Shown: piece after piece, positions 18,722-24,009 of the stretch
Layout of the letters: each line of letters opens with the position of its first letter
Numbering within the stretch: position 1 is the first letter of the stretch
Virus record (IMG/VR): IMGVR_UViG_3300048918_000117
Location: 1-53,670 of that record
Source: a virus
DNA: 53,670 nt
Strand: one strand, 5' to 3'
Translations under genes and position numbers: made by a program
The notes under the pieces: model-generated
What the model was told of the DNA's origin: nothing
The model's database searches: none
What the model saw: the letters and a program-made list of their open reading frames with translations, nothing else

Positions 18722-18847
18722 GCAATACAAATTCTCACGTTAGCGAATAGCCTAGTACATAATGAATTTATATCTAGCCACTTGGCGCTTGCCTCGCTGA
18801 ATAGCGAGGTGGTTAACCAATTGAAACGCTCGTGGAATTTGTATTGC
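18722..18847. ncRNA. large branched structure: candidate non-coding RNA or origin cruciform
   Basis: Bases 18722-18734 are the perfect 13-bp complement of 18835-18847. The pairing continues after a bulged T as CACG (18736-18739) with CGTG (18831-18834), and after a TT bulge as AGCG (18742-18745) with CGCT (18827-18830), giving a 21-bp closing stem. Inside are a CTAG-closed AT-rich arm (18752-18777) and an arm TTGG/CCAA enclosing a perfect 7-bp CCTCGCT-GAAT-AGCGAGG hairpin (18792-18809). The region has no ORF. It could be an RNA on either strand or a DNA cruciform. A minus-strand promoter-like sequence points into it. Confidence 0.5.
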
Positions 18848-18849
18848 TC

Positions 18850-18878
18850 ATTATAGTATCTTTTTAAGAACTAGTTAA
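18850..18878 (-). promoter_or_regulatory. candidate promoter reading into the branched structure
   Basis: On the minus strand, TTAACT (18878-18873) and a perfect TATAAT (18855-18850) are separated by 17 bases. The expected start, about 18844, lies within the closing stem of the 18722-18847 structure. It is the only TATAAT in the window for which I see a reasonable -35 element at optimal spacing. Confidence 0.5.
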
Positions 18879-18960
18879 TAAATTTTTAATATTAACTTTG
18901 TTAATATATTTTAATTATCTTTTTATTGTTACTGTCTTTATTTATATTGTATATCACTAG

Positions 18961-19018
18961 TGCTTGTCACGTCTCTAATCACATTGCTTGTCACATTGCT
19001 TGTCACATTACGTGAGAC
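18961..19018 (+). repeat. 12-bp-phased iteron array (TGCTTGTCAC)
   Basis: TGCTTGTCAC occurs exactly at 18961-18970, 18985-18994 and 18997-19006. Degenerate copies (6 of 10 matches) fall on the same 12-bp phase at 18973 and 19009. Five units with a fixed 12-bp period next to an AT-rich region resemble iterons bound by a replication initiator. Confidence 0.65.
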
Positions 19019-19040
19019 ACGTTGATCGAGTAGTTAATGA

Positions 19041-19327
19041 GCGTAACCGGTTGTAACCGCCCGCAACCGCGGGCGTAACCGGTCCGCTTGCCATGCGGGA
19101 CATGGAAAGGTGGGGCGTAACCGGTTGTAACCGGCCGCGCGGAACCTTTCTATAGTCCACATATACTGGCAACTACTTCAGAACTACCACCTGGTTGGGG
19201 AAAACCGGTTACTTCCGGTTACGCCCCAGCTTACCATGTCTCGCATGGGAACCAGCGTAACCGTTGGGGCGGTTACGCCCGGTTACAACCGGTTACGCCG
19301 GGCCGGGTGGCTCCATGCAACGCATGG
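19041..19327. repeat. complex inverted-repeat region built from GTAACC half-sites
   Basis: GTAACC starts at 19043, 19053, 19075, 19117, 19127 and 19257; its complement GGTTAC starts at 19207, 19217, 19271, 19281 and 19291. Most neighbours are 10 bp apart. Bases 19114-19134 are the exact reverse complement of 19279-19299, and 19112-19134 match 19205-19227 at 21 of 23 positions in inverted orientation. Bases 19255-19263 and 19270-19278 form a 9-bp hairpin. Three CCATG-N5-CATGG hairpins lie at 19091-19105, 19234-19248 and 19313-19327. A cooperative protein-binding locus such as an origin or operator cluster is the likely reading. Confidence 0.75.
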
Positions 19328-19471
19328 GCTGGAGGCAGAGACGAGCACGAAACTCTGCTCGTGATAGGCGGCTCAAAGCGGGCTGTCTGTATTCCTGCTC
19401 AGGCCGCAAGCAATATCCAGAACTAACGTTATGTATTTTATATATGTCATTATGTCTTTGTAACGATGATG

Positions 19472-19522
19472 GGTGCTGGCTAGCACCTTGACACGGCTGT
19501 GTCACACCGCATGGCTATGCGG
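19472..19522 (+). promoter_or_regulatory. three adjacent 6-bp hairpins with identical GGCT loops
   Basis: Stem-loops at 19472-19487 (GGTGCT/AGCACC), 19489-19504 (TGACAC/GTGTCA) and 19507-19522 (CCGCAT/ATGCGG) each have a perfect 6-bp stem and the loop GGCT. The stems are unrelated in sequence while the loop, stem length and 1-2 base spacing are constant. A vestigial AAT-GGCT-ATT follows at 19527-19536. The set lies about 100 bases before the first gene of the early operon. Its function is unknown. Confidence 0.7.
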
Positions 19523-19534
19523 AGACAATGGCTA

Positions 19535-19572
19535 TTTATTGAAAGTGAAATGGTTTATTGGAAATGAAATGG
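19535..19572 (+). repeat. two tandem 19-bp repeats upstream of the early operon
   Basis: Bases 19535-19553 and 19554-19572 are head-to-tail copies of a 19-mer (TTTATTGRAARTGAAATGG) matching at 17 of 19 positions. They end 46 bases before the ATG at 19619 and directly precede TATAGA. They may be a tandem operator or activator site for the early promoter. Confidence 0.55.
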
Positions 19573-19618
19573 TATAGAGAAATCTAAGTATCTATATCGA
19601 ATAACTATAAGGAGAATC

Positions 19619-19849
19619 ATGAACCGAGAGTTCGAAGAGCAGCTGAAGACCGCTTGCCTGGACGGCGAGTGGCACCTTGCGATCGAGGCCGCTATCCGTA
19701 AGGATGCGACCGACGCGCGCAAGCACGGGTTCGTCACGTCGTTCCGGCGGCGCAGTGGCTCTGGCCACGACCTGTACGTCAAGCGCCTGCGTCACCAACG
19801 TGCGCAGGACCGTCTGGACCTGATCACCACCCGTCACAACGCAGCATAG
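19619..19849 (+). CDS. hypothetical early protein (76 aa), basic
   Basis: First gene of the main early operon, with a clear ATAAGGAG ribosome-binding site seven bases before ATG. I do not recognise the family. The N-terminus (MNREFEEQLKTACLDGEWHL) is acidic and helical. The C-terminal half is strongly basic (FRRRSGSGHDLYVKRLRHQR), so nucleic-acid or host-target binding is possible. It has no membrane segment. Small early phage proteins in this position often take over host functions; that is a positional inference only. Confidence 0.75.
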   Translation: MNREFEEQLKTACLDGEWHLAIEAAIRKDATDARKHGFVTSFRRRSGSGHDLYVKRLRHQRAQDRLDLITTRHNAA

Positions 19850-19869
19850 AGCAGCCAGGAGTAACTAGC

Positions 19870-20223
19870 ATGGTAACCATCAGCAACGCAATTCTGTTCG
19901 CAGTCATCCTGGCTGCGCTGGCCTCGATCGTCACAGGCTTTACCGTGGACACGGTGAAGCGCTGGTACGGTCAGGCCGTCGAAGACGACCTCAAGGTCAC
20001 GATCGAGAACCTGGAGAACCAGCTCGCTGATCACTCACTGATCATCGTCGAGCTGTTCAACAGCCAGGACGACAACTACGTGTCTCACCACGAGTTCAAC
20101 TACGTGGTGGACGCGTTCCAGTTCATCAGTACGCGTCACGCGATCTACGACATCCGTGTCACCGTTCGCGGCGACACGCATGACGACATCACGCTCATGA
20201 TCATGAATCAGAAGAACATCTAA
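19870..20223 (+). CDS. small membrane-anchored protein (117 aa)
   Basis: A hydrophobic N-terminal segment (ISNAILFAVILAALASIVTG, residues 4-23) is a single membrane anchor or uncleaved signal. It is followed by a cytoplasmic-type domain beginning VDTVKRWYGQAVEDD with a short coiled-coil stretch (ENLENQLADH). The family is unknown to me. The start follows AGGAGTAACTAGC, the recurring leader seen before several early genes. The stop overlaps the next start (TAATG), so the two genes are translationally coupled. Confidence 0.75.
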   Translation: MVTISNAILFAVILAALASIVTGFTVDTVKRWYGQAVEDDLKVTIENLENQLADHSLIIVELFNSQDDNYVSHHEFNYVVDAFQFISTRHAIYDIRVTVRGDTHDDITLMIMNQKNI

Positions 20224-20504
20224 TGGCGCGCGATCCGTACCGCATCCAGATCATGGATGCGCGCTACATCGATGCTCGTGCTGAGCGCGAGCGTGTGATG
20301 GCTCCGTACGATCGCAACGTGTTGCAGGCTAAGAACGCGTTGCTTCGTGAGATCGCAATCTACTACGACATCAGCATGCGTGCTGTGGCGCTCGGTCCCT
20401 GGGACTGTCCCGCCAGTCCGACCGAGATGTGCATCTATAATAGCGACAAGGATCCGAGCCATGACGCATGCATCGTATGCGGCCAGCCGGAGGAACGGAA
20501 GTGA
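20223..20504 (+). CDS. small cysteine-containing protein (93 aa)
   Basis: I do not recognise it. A charged helical N-terminal half (RYIDARAERERVMAPYDRN) is followed by a C-terminal patch with C62, C70, H80, C83 and C86, ending CIVCGQPEERK. This could bind one zinc ion, as do several neighbouring small proteins. Its ATG overlaps the upstream stop (TAATG), and the next gene begins two bases after its stop. Confidence 0.75.
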   Translation: MARDPYRIQIMDARYIDARAERERVMAPYDRNVLQAKNALLREIAIYYDISMRAVALGPWDCPASPTEMCIYNSDKDPSHDACIVCGQPEERK

Positions 20505-20505
20505 C

Positions 20506-20736
20506 ATGTACAGGAACAACATCGCACATCGACGTCGTCCAACACTTCGTCAGGCTCTGCTGTCGAACCAGGCAGTGGTCGGCTTCATTATGATCGTCGT
20601 GCTGACAGGCGCGATAATCGTACTGTTCAAGGTGGCAACACCTGTTCAGGACGTTCCATGCTCGAAGCAGAGCTCGGCCAGCATCTACAAGCTGCCGGAA
20701 GCATGGCATCCGCCACTGCTTCCGGTTTGCCGATAG
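20506..20736 (+). CDS. small membrane protein (76 aa)
   Basis: A basic N-terminus (MYRNNIAHRRRPTLRQ) precedes one membrane segment at about residues 25-44 (VVGFIMIVVLTGAIIVLF). A short tail follows, with two cysteines (C52 and C75) that would be outside if the positive-inside rule holds. The ATG lies 10 bases after CCGGAGGAAC, which favours this start over an upstream in-frame one. No family is recognised. It ends the first early sub-operon; a strong terminator follows 28 bases later. Confidence 0.65.
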   Translation: MYRNNIAHRRRPTLRQALLSNQAVVGFIMIVVLTGAIIVLFKVATPVQDVPCSKQSSASIYKLPEAWHPPLLPVCR

Positions 20737-20764
20737 CACATGTACCCGACGTGTGCTATTGGTA

Positions 20765-20800
20765 GCGTCCCAGTCCGCGACCCGAAGCGGGCTGGGACGC
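20765..20800 (+). terminator. 14-bp hairpin terminator
   Basis: Bases 20765-20778 pair with 20787-20800 (one T-G wobble) around an 8-base loop. It closes the first early sub-operon. There is no T-run; instead a TATAAT box starts two bases after the hairpin. Confidence 0.7.
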
Positions 20801-20802
20801 GC

Positions 20803-20808
20803 TATAAT
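20803..20808 (+). promoter_or_regulatory. TATAAT box for the 154-aa gene
   Basis: A perfect TATAAT directly follows the terminator hairpin and lies 137 bases before the ATG of the next gene. There is no recognisable -35 hexamer because that position is inside the hairpin. The long leader contains the palindromes at 20884-20912. Confidence 0.5.
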
Positions 20809-20883
20809 GGTTACACGCCACTCCCACCGCCTGCGGTGTGTGGCCCAAGATCCGGCACCGGCGTCCCGGCTCTTGGACCGCAC

Positions 20884-20912
20884 ACTGGGTACGGTACCCA
20901 GTAACCGGTTAC
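20884..20912 (+). promoter_or_regulatory. two overlapping palindromes, candidate operator
   Basis: ACTGGGTAC-G-GTACCCAGT (20884-20902) is a perfect 19-base palindrome. It overlaps by two bases GTAACCGGTTAC (20901-20912), a perfect 12-base palindrome made of the same GTAACC half-site that is repeated eleven times at 19043-19296. The site lies in the leader of the 154-aa gene, so a protein that binds the control region may also act here. Confidence 0.6.
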
Positions 20913-20945
20913 ACAGACCGCCCACAATGGAAGGAATACCACATC

Positions 20946-21410
20946 ATGGCACCGAAGAAGTCCGACGAGACCGTGTCCACCGAGGTCAGCGAGGCGGCCG
21001 CCGCCACCCGCGCCGAGATCGGCAACCGTCCGCGTCAGAGCGTGAAGCGCTTCGTGGAGCACTACATCGTCATCAAGGAGACCGCGCCCGACGAGCTGGA
21101 CCGCCTGTTCGGCGACCAGCAGGCGGCGCTGGAGGAGAACGTCGACAAGGTCGACAACCCCGTCCAGGCCGCGATCGAGAAGGCGACGACCGAGCTGCGC
21201 GACCGCTCGATCAAGGCCCTCGAGAACGAGGACGAGCTCAACGGCTACGCCCACTACGTCTTCGACCAGGAGACGTTCGACGAGAAGACCCGCGTCAAGG
21301 CCCCGCGCACCCGCAAGACCGTCGCCGAGAAGGCCACGGACCTGCTGGCCGAGGCGTCCGACGAGGACCTCGCCGCCCTCAAGGAGCTGCTCGCCGCTCG
21401 CGGTCTCTGA
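20946..21410 (+). CDS. hypothetical, probably highly expressed early protein (154 aa)
   Basis: It starts MAPKKSDETVSTEVSE after AATGGAAGGAAT. It is charged, alanine-rich and almost entirely helical, with a basic patch late in the sequence (KAPRTRKTVAEK) and an acidic helix after it (EASDEDLAALKELL). No family is recognised. It is a single-gene unit with its own TATAAT box, palindromic operator-like leader and strong terminator. Third codon positions are nearly all G or C, more extreme than its neighbours, which suggests high expression. An abundant nucleic-acid-binding or host-modulating protein is possible, but this is inference. Confidence 0.8.
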   Translation: MAPKKSDETVSTEVSEAAAATRAEIGNRPRQSVKRFVEHYIVIKETAPDELDRLFGDQQAALEENVDKVDNPVQAAIEKATTELRDRSIKALENEDELNGYAHYVFDQETFDEKTRVKAPRTRKTVAEKATDLLAEASDEDLAALKELLAARGL

Positions 21411-21426
21411 TCTCAACAGAACCGCC

Positions 21427-21465
21427 AAGGCCGTCACCCGCTTATCCGGGTGGCGGCCTTGCTTT
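21427..21465 (+). terminator. intrinsic terminator after the 154-aa gene
   Basis: Bases 21427-21440 pair with 21447-21460 (AAGGCCG-T-CACCCG against its partner, one T-G wobble), loop CTTATC, followed by GCTTTAT. It isolates the 154-aa gene from the next cluster. Confidence 0.85.
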
Positions 21466-21484
21466 ATGTAACTAGGAGGTAACT

Positions 21485-21775
21485 ATGGCAACACACGAAT
21501 CGTGCCTGCGCTGTGGACATCAGCAGGACAGGCACTATAATCGCCTCGGCTATTGCCGCGTCGAGAACTGCCCGTGCACCGAGTACAGCAACAGCCTGCC
21601 GGAGCCTGAGACCTTGAACTGGAAGATCAAGTTCGACAGCGACAAGCAGGAGTACCGTGGCACGATGATCATCAAGGCGGACAACCTCAAGGAGGCGATC
21701 GACAAGTTCGATCGCATCTCGTTGGACGCTCTGGTCATGCTGTCCATCAATCCCACGTCCGACAAGGACGCGTGA
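21485..21775 (+). CDS. small zinc-finger-like protein (96 aa)
   Basis: The N-terminus carries a dense metal-binding pattern: C7, C10, H12, H17, C24, C29 and C31 (CLRCGH, then GYCRVENCPC). The C-terminal 55 residues look like a small alpha/beta domain (WKIKFDSDKQEYRGTMIIKA). The exact family is unknown to me; similar short CxxCGH proteins are common in actinophages. The start follows TAGGAGGTAACT, the strongest ribosome-binding site in this cluster. It is first of six overlapping small genes ending at 22819. Confidence 0.75.
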   Translation: MATHESCLRCGHQQDRHYNRLGYCRVENCPCTEYSNSLPEPETLNWKIKFDSDKQEYRGTMIIKADNLKEAIDKFDRISLDALVMLSINPTSDKDA

Positions 21776-21984
21776 TGGATGAGCGCATTCTCGTTGCGTA
21801 CCTACACAATGGATTCTCCATGCAGGTACAGGGCAACGAGCGCAGCATCGATGTGCTGAAGCAGTTGATCGTGCCCAACACGCTAGTGAAGGGTATCGCG
21901 ATCTATACTGCTGAGCCTGTCCCGACCGAGCGTAGCAAGGTCGAGCAGCTCAACTACACAGCACTGAAAGCGCTGCGTGAGTGA
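21775..21984 (+). CDS. hypothetical small protein (69 aa)
   Basis: MDERILVAYLHNGFSMQVQ begins at an ATG overlapping the previous stop (TGATG). A GTG just upstream is an alternative start adding one residue. It looks like a compact alpha/beta protein with a central helix (ERSIDVLKQLIV) and has no cysteine. No family is recognised. Tight coupling on both sides (TGATG again at 21982-21986) supports it as a real gene. Confidence 0.65.
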   Translation: MDERILVAYLHNGFSMQVQGNERSIDVLKQLIVPNTLVKGIAIYTAEPVPTERSKVEQLNYTALKALRE

Positions 21985-22181
21985 TGGCATTCGACGCGCG
22001 ATATCCAGGCGTGTGCGCTAGCTGTGGCGAGCGCATCAAGGTCGGTGACCTGATTCGTAGCACGGATGACGGGTATGTACACGAGGATTGTGATGATCCG
22101 ATGTACCTGCCTGTCACGCGCAAGGTCGAGGTCTGCACAACGTGTTGGCTTGAGAAGCCGTGCGAGTGCGACGATGACTGA
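21984..22181 (+). CDS. small double zinc-motif protein (65 aa)
   Basis: Two metal-binding groups are visible: C11-x2-C14 with H33-x2-C36 (GVCASCGERIKVGDLI, then GYVHEDC), and C51-x2-C54 with C60 and C62 (CTTCWLEKPCEC). The first group resembles the small CxxC...HxxC proteins common in actinobacterial phages. The tail is acidic. Its ATG overlaps the preceding stop. A nucleic-acid or protein adaptor role is plausible. Confidence 0.75.
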   Translation: MAFDARYPGVCASCGERIKVGDLIRSTDDGYVHEDCDDPMYLPVTRKVEVCTTCWLEKPCECDDD

Positions 22182-22467
22182 GTCACCCGTACGTAATCTC
22201 GAGCGCGAGATCCAGTATAATAAGCTGGTGTTCGAGTTGCTGAACGAGAAAGGTATCGACCATCTCGTACACTACGATTCGTCTGGACGAACCGTAGAGG
22301 CTAAGACCGGCGTAGCTGGTCTGGCTATCCTGATCAAGACAGCACCGATGCCTGATGGTAAGGTGCTGTTGGTAGTGAAGCCTACGAACATGAAGCCGTT
22401 CGTCGAGACAATCGACGAGCGGCTTCTGAAGCAACGGCTGCACAAGTGGATCGGAGATCTCTTGTGA
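22174..22467 (+). CDS. hypothetical small protein (97 aa)
   Basis: It starts at ATG 22174 inside the last codons of the preceding gene (MTESPVRNLEREIQYNK). The middle alternates predicted strands and short loops (HLVHYDSSGRTVEAKTG, then GLAILIKTAPMPDGKVLLVV) and ends with a basic helix (ERLLKQRLHKWIGDLL). No family is recognised. An overlap of 8 bases upstream and 4 downstream makes it part of the coupled cluster. Confidence 0.65.
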   Translation: MTESPVRNLEREIQYNKLVFELLNEKGIDHLVHYDSSGRTVEAKTGVAGLAILIKTAPMPDGKVLLVVKPTNMKPFVETIDERLLKQRLHKWIGDLL

Positions 22468-22688
22468 TCCGACTCATTAGTACACGTGAACCACGCGTTG
22501 AGAAGCGTGTGGCAACCTTCGTTATGGACCCGACCATCATTGGTCTGGGTCCACATGAGCTTGAGAAGCGTCAGCGCATCTTCAAGCGTAACGAAGGTGT
22601 ACCGCCCGAGGTCTCGTTCAAGTGGATCACGGGAAAGAACGGTATGCCCGACAAGATGGAATGGACTTGGTGGGAGATCATAGCATGA
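22464..22688 (+). CDS. hypothetical small protein (74 aa)
   Basis: A GTG start at 22464 overlaps the previous stop (GTGA). The product is basic (STREPRVEKRVATF, then HELEKRQRIFKRNEG) and ends with a tryptophan-rich segment (MEWTWWEIIA). No motif is recognised. The start is chosen from the coupling pattern shared by the whole cluster. Confidence 0.55.
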   Translation: MIRLISTREPRVEKRVATFVMDPTIIGLGPHELEKRQRIFKRNEGVPPEVSFKWITGKNGMPDKMEWTWWEIIA

Positions 22689-22819
22689 TGGACCTCGAAG
22701 ACGACGAGTACGTCTGCCCTGTGTGTGGCGGACGTATGATCTATGACATCATGCTGGACATGTACCGCTGTCTTGACTGCGGACACGTCCAGGATGAGCG
22801 ACCCCCGCGGGCGGACTAG
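22685..22819 (+). CDS. 44-residue zinc-ribbon protein
   Basis: A complete zinc-ribbon knuckle pair is visible: CPVCGG (C11, C14) and CLDCGH (C29, C32), separated by 14 residues, as in transcription-factor and ribosomal zinc ribbons. The ATG overlaps the previous stop (ATGA). It is the last gene of the small-ORF cluster and is followed by a very large hairpin. A role in binding nucleic acid or RNA polymerase would fit the fold but is not shown. Confidence 0.7.
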   Translation: MMDLEDDEYVCPVCGGRMIYDIMLDMYRCLDCGHVQDERPPRAD

Positions 22820-22838
22820 CCACAGGCTGGCCGCCAGC

Positions 22839-22909
22839 CGCCGACTCTGGGACAAACCCGGGGCGCGCACCCAACCCTGTTGGCGCGCGTCCCGGGGCCA
22901 GAGGCGGCG
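22839..22909 (+). terminator. very long two-tier hairpin
   Basis: The outer stem 22839-22850 pairs with 22898-22909 (one mismatch). The inner stem 22857-22868 (CCCGGGGCGCGC) pairs with 22883-22888 and 22891-22896 around a GT bulge; the loop is 14 bases. In total about 23 pairs, almost all G-C. It ends the small-ORF cluster; no T-run follows. Confidence 0.65.
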
Positions 22910-22943
22910 AATTTCCGGGGGTGCGTCGGCCGCCAGTTCGCGT

Positions 22944-22949
22944 TATAAT
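22944..22949 (+). promoter_or_regulatory. TATAAT box upstream of the DUF932 gene
   Basis: A perfect TATAAT (GCGTTATAATTG context) lies 34 bases beyond the long hairpin and 64 bases before the ATG at 23014. No -35 hexamer is seen at normal spacing. It probably starts the replication operon. Confidence 0.5.
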
Positions 22950-23013
22950 TGAACTATCGTCACGCCCGACGATGGGTCTCAACAAAGTACCCTGTAACGG
23001 AAGGACACAGGCA

Positions 23014-24009
23014 ATGCACGAGATCACGAAGAGTGATAAGGTCTTGGCGGTACGCGAGGCTACATGGCACGGGCTCGAAGAGCTCCTGCCCGAGTACCCG
23101 ACCAGGGAACAGGCGGAGTCGCTTGTTCACGACTGGTCGGTGATCCGCGAACCTCTGTATCGCAAGAAATTTTCGGTGGACGAGCAGGGTCCACACGAAG
23201 AGTTCGAGCTGATCGAGGAATTCCAGCTGAACACTCGCTCCGATACTGGAGCAGAGCTCAGCGTGGTTCCGAGCGAGCGGATCGACATCCAGCCCCACGA
23301 GATGTGGGACATGGCAGAGCTCATTCAGGGCAACGACAAGAACGTCCAGTACGAGACTGCTGGCAGCCTTCGTGGTGGACGTGACGTCTGGATCCTGATC
23401 CGACTCAACGAGCCGGTCGTCATCAATGGCGACCCGCAAGGCGAGAGCCTGCCGTACTTCGCACTGCAGAACGGCTACGAGCCTGGTGTCGCGTTCCGTG
23501 GTCAGGCCACGAACGTGCGCATCGTCTGCAAGAACACGAGTCGGCTGTCCGACCTCGTGGCCGAGGCGAAGGGCGTGAACTTCTCGTTCCGCCACGGCGC
23601 AACGCTGCGTGAGCGGATCGAAGAGATCCAGGACGCGCTGGCTGCATGGCGTGAGTCCGTGCAGGCATGGAAGGCTCAGAAGGAGTTTATGCTGACGCAG
23701 CGTGTCAACGCTCGTCAGGCGAACTGGTTCGTAGAGCAGTTCATCGAGATGCCCCACGTGTCTCTGACCACCGACCGTGTCAAGCAGAACGTCGAGCTTG
23801 CTCGACTGGAGCTTGTCACGGAGCTCTACGGTGGCATGAACGTCGGCATCACGCACACCGCGCTCGGACTCTTCGAGGCAGCGTCCTCGTGGAACGAGCA
23901 TGTGCGTGCAGCACAGACGCCCATCACTCGGTTCAAGCGCAGCGTGCTGTCGCCGACCGACATCCTGGAGCACGCACACCACCTCGCACTTGAGGCGGTG
24001 AACATCTAG
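23014..24009 (+). CDS. DUF932 / phage-plasmid-like protein (331 aa)
   Basis: The pattern fits the DUF932 family found in phages and plasmids: an N-terminal WHGLEELL stretch, a central block with SLRGGRDVWILIRL and LPYFALQNGYEPG, and the conserved NVRIVCKNTSRL followed by RHGA. The biochemical function of this family is not established; it is often near recombination and replication genes. The ATG follows AACGGAAGGACA. It opens a long operon and its stop overlaps the next start (TAGTG). Confidence 0.75.
   Translation: MHEITKSDKVLAVREATWHGLEELLPEYPTREQAESLVHDWSVIREPLYRKKFSVDEQGPHEEFELIEEFQLNTRSDTGAELSVVPSERIDIQPHEMWDMAELIQGNDKNVQYETAGSLRGGRDVWILIRLNEPVVINGDPQGESLPYFALQNGYEPGVAFRGQATNVRIVCKNTSRLSDLVAEAKGVNFSFRHGATLRERIEEIQDALAAWRESVQAWKAQKEFMLTQRVNARQANWFVEQFIEMPHVSLTTDRVKQNVELARLELVTELYGGMNVGITHTALGLFEAASSWNEHVRAAQTPITRFKRSVLSPTDILEHAHHLALEAVNI

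Larger units (their letters stand above)
18656..19618. other. gene-free right part of the control region
   Basis: No convincing gene is found in these 963 bases. They hold the terminator, branched structure, iterons, GTAACC inverted repeats, GGCT hairpins and tandem repeats annotated separately. A further 7-bp hairpin (ACGAGCA/TGCTCGT) lies at about 19343-19364. Bases 18860-18960 are AT-rich without other obvious structure. Confidence 0.7.

Noticed and set aside
18722-18847. tRNA or tmRNA gene
   Set aside because: The structure has no cloverleaf, anticodon arm with correct loop size, TPsiC-like sequence or CCA end on either strand. No tRNA gene was seen elsewhere in the window.
18961-19327. 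CRISPR array
   Set aside because: The repeats are 6-23 bases, occur in both orientations and have no regular unique spacers.
19264-19491. A 75-codon frame inside the repeat region
   Set aside because: It runs through the GTAACC inverted repeats and the first GGCT hairpin. It has no ribosome-binding site, and its codons are explained by repeat sequence.
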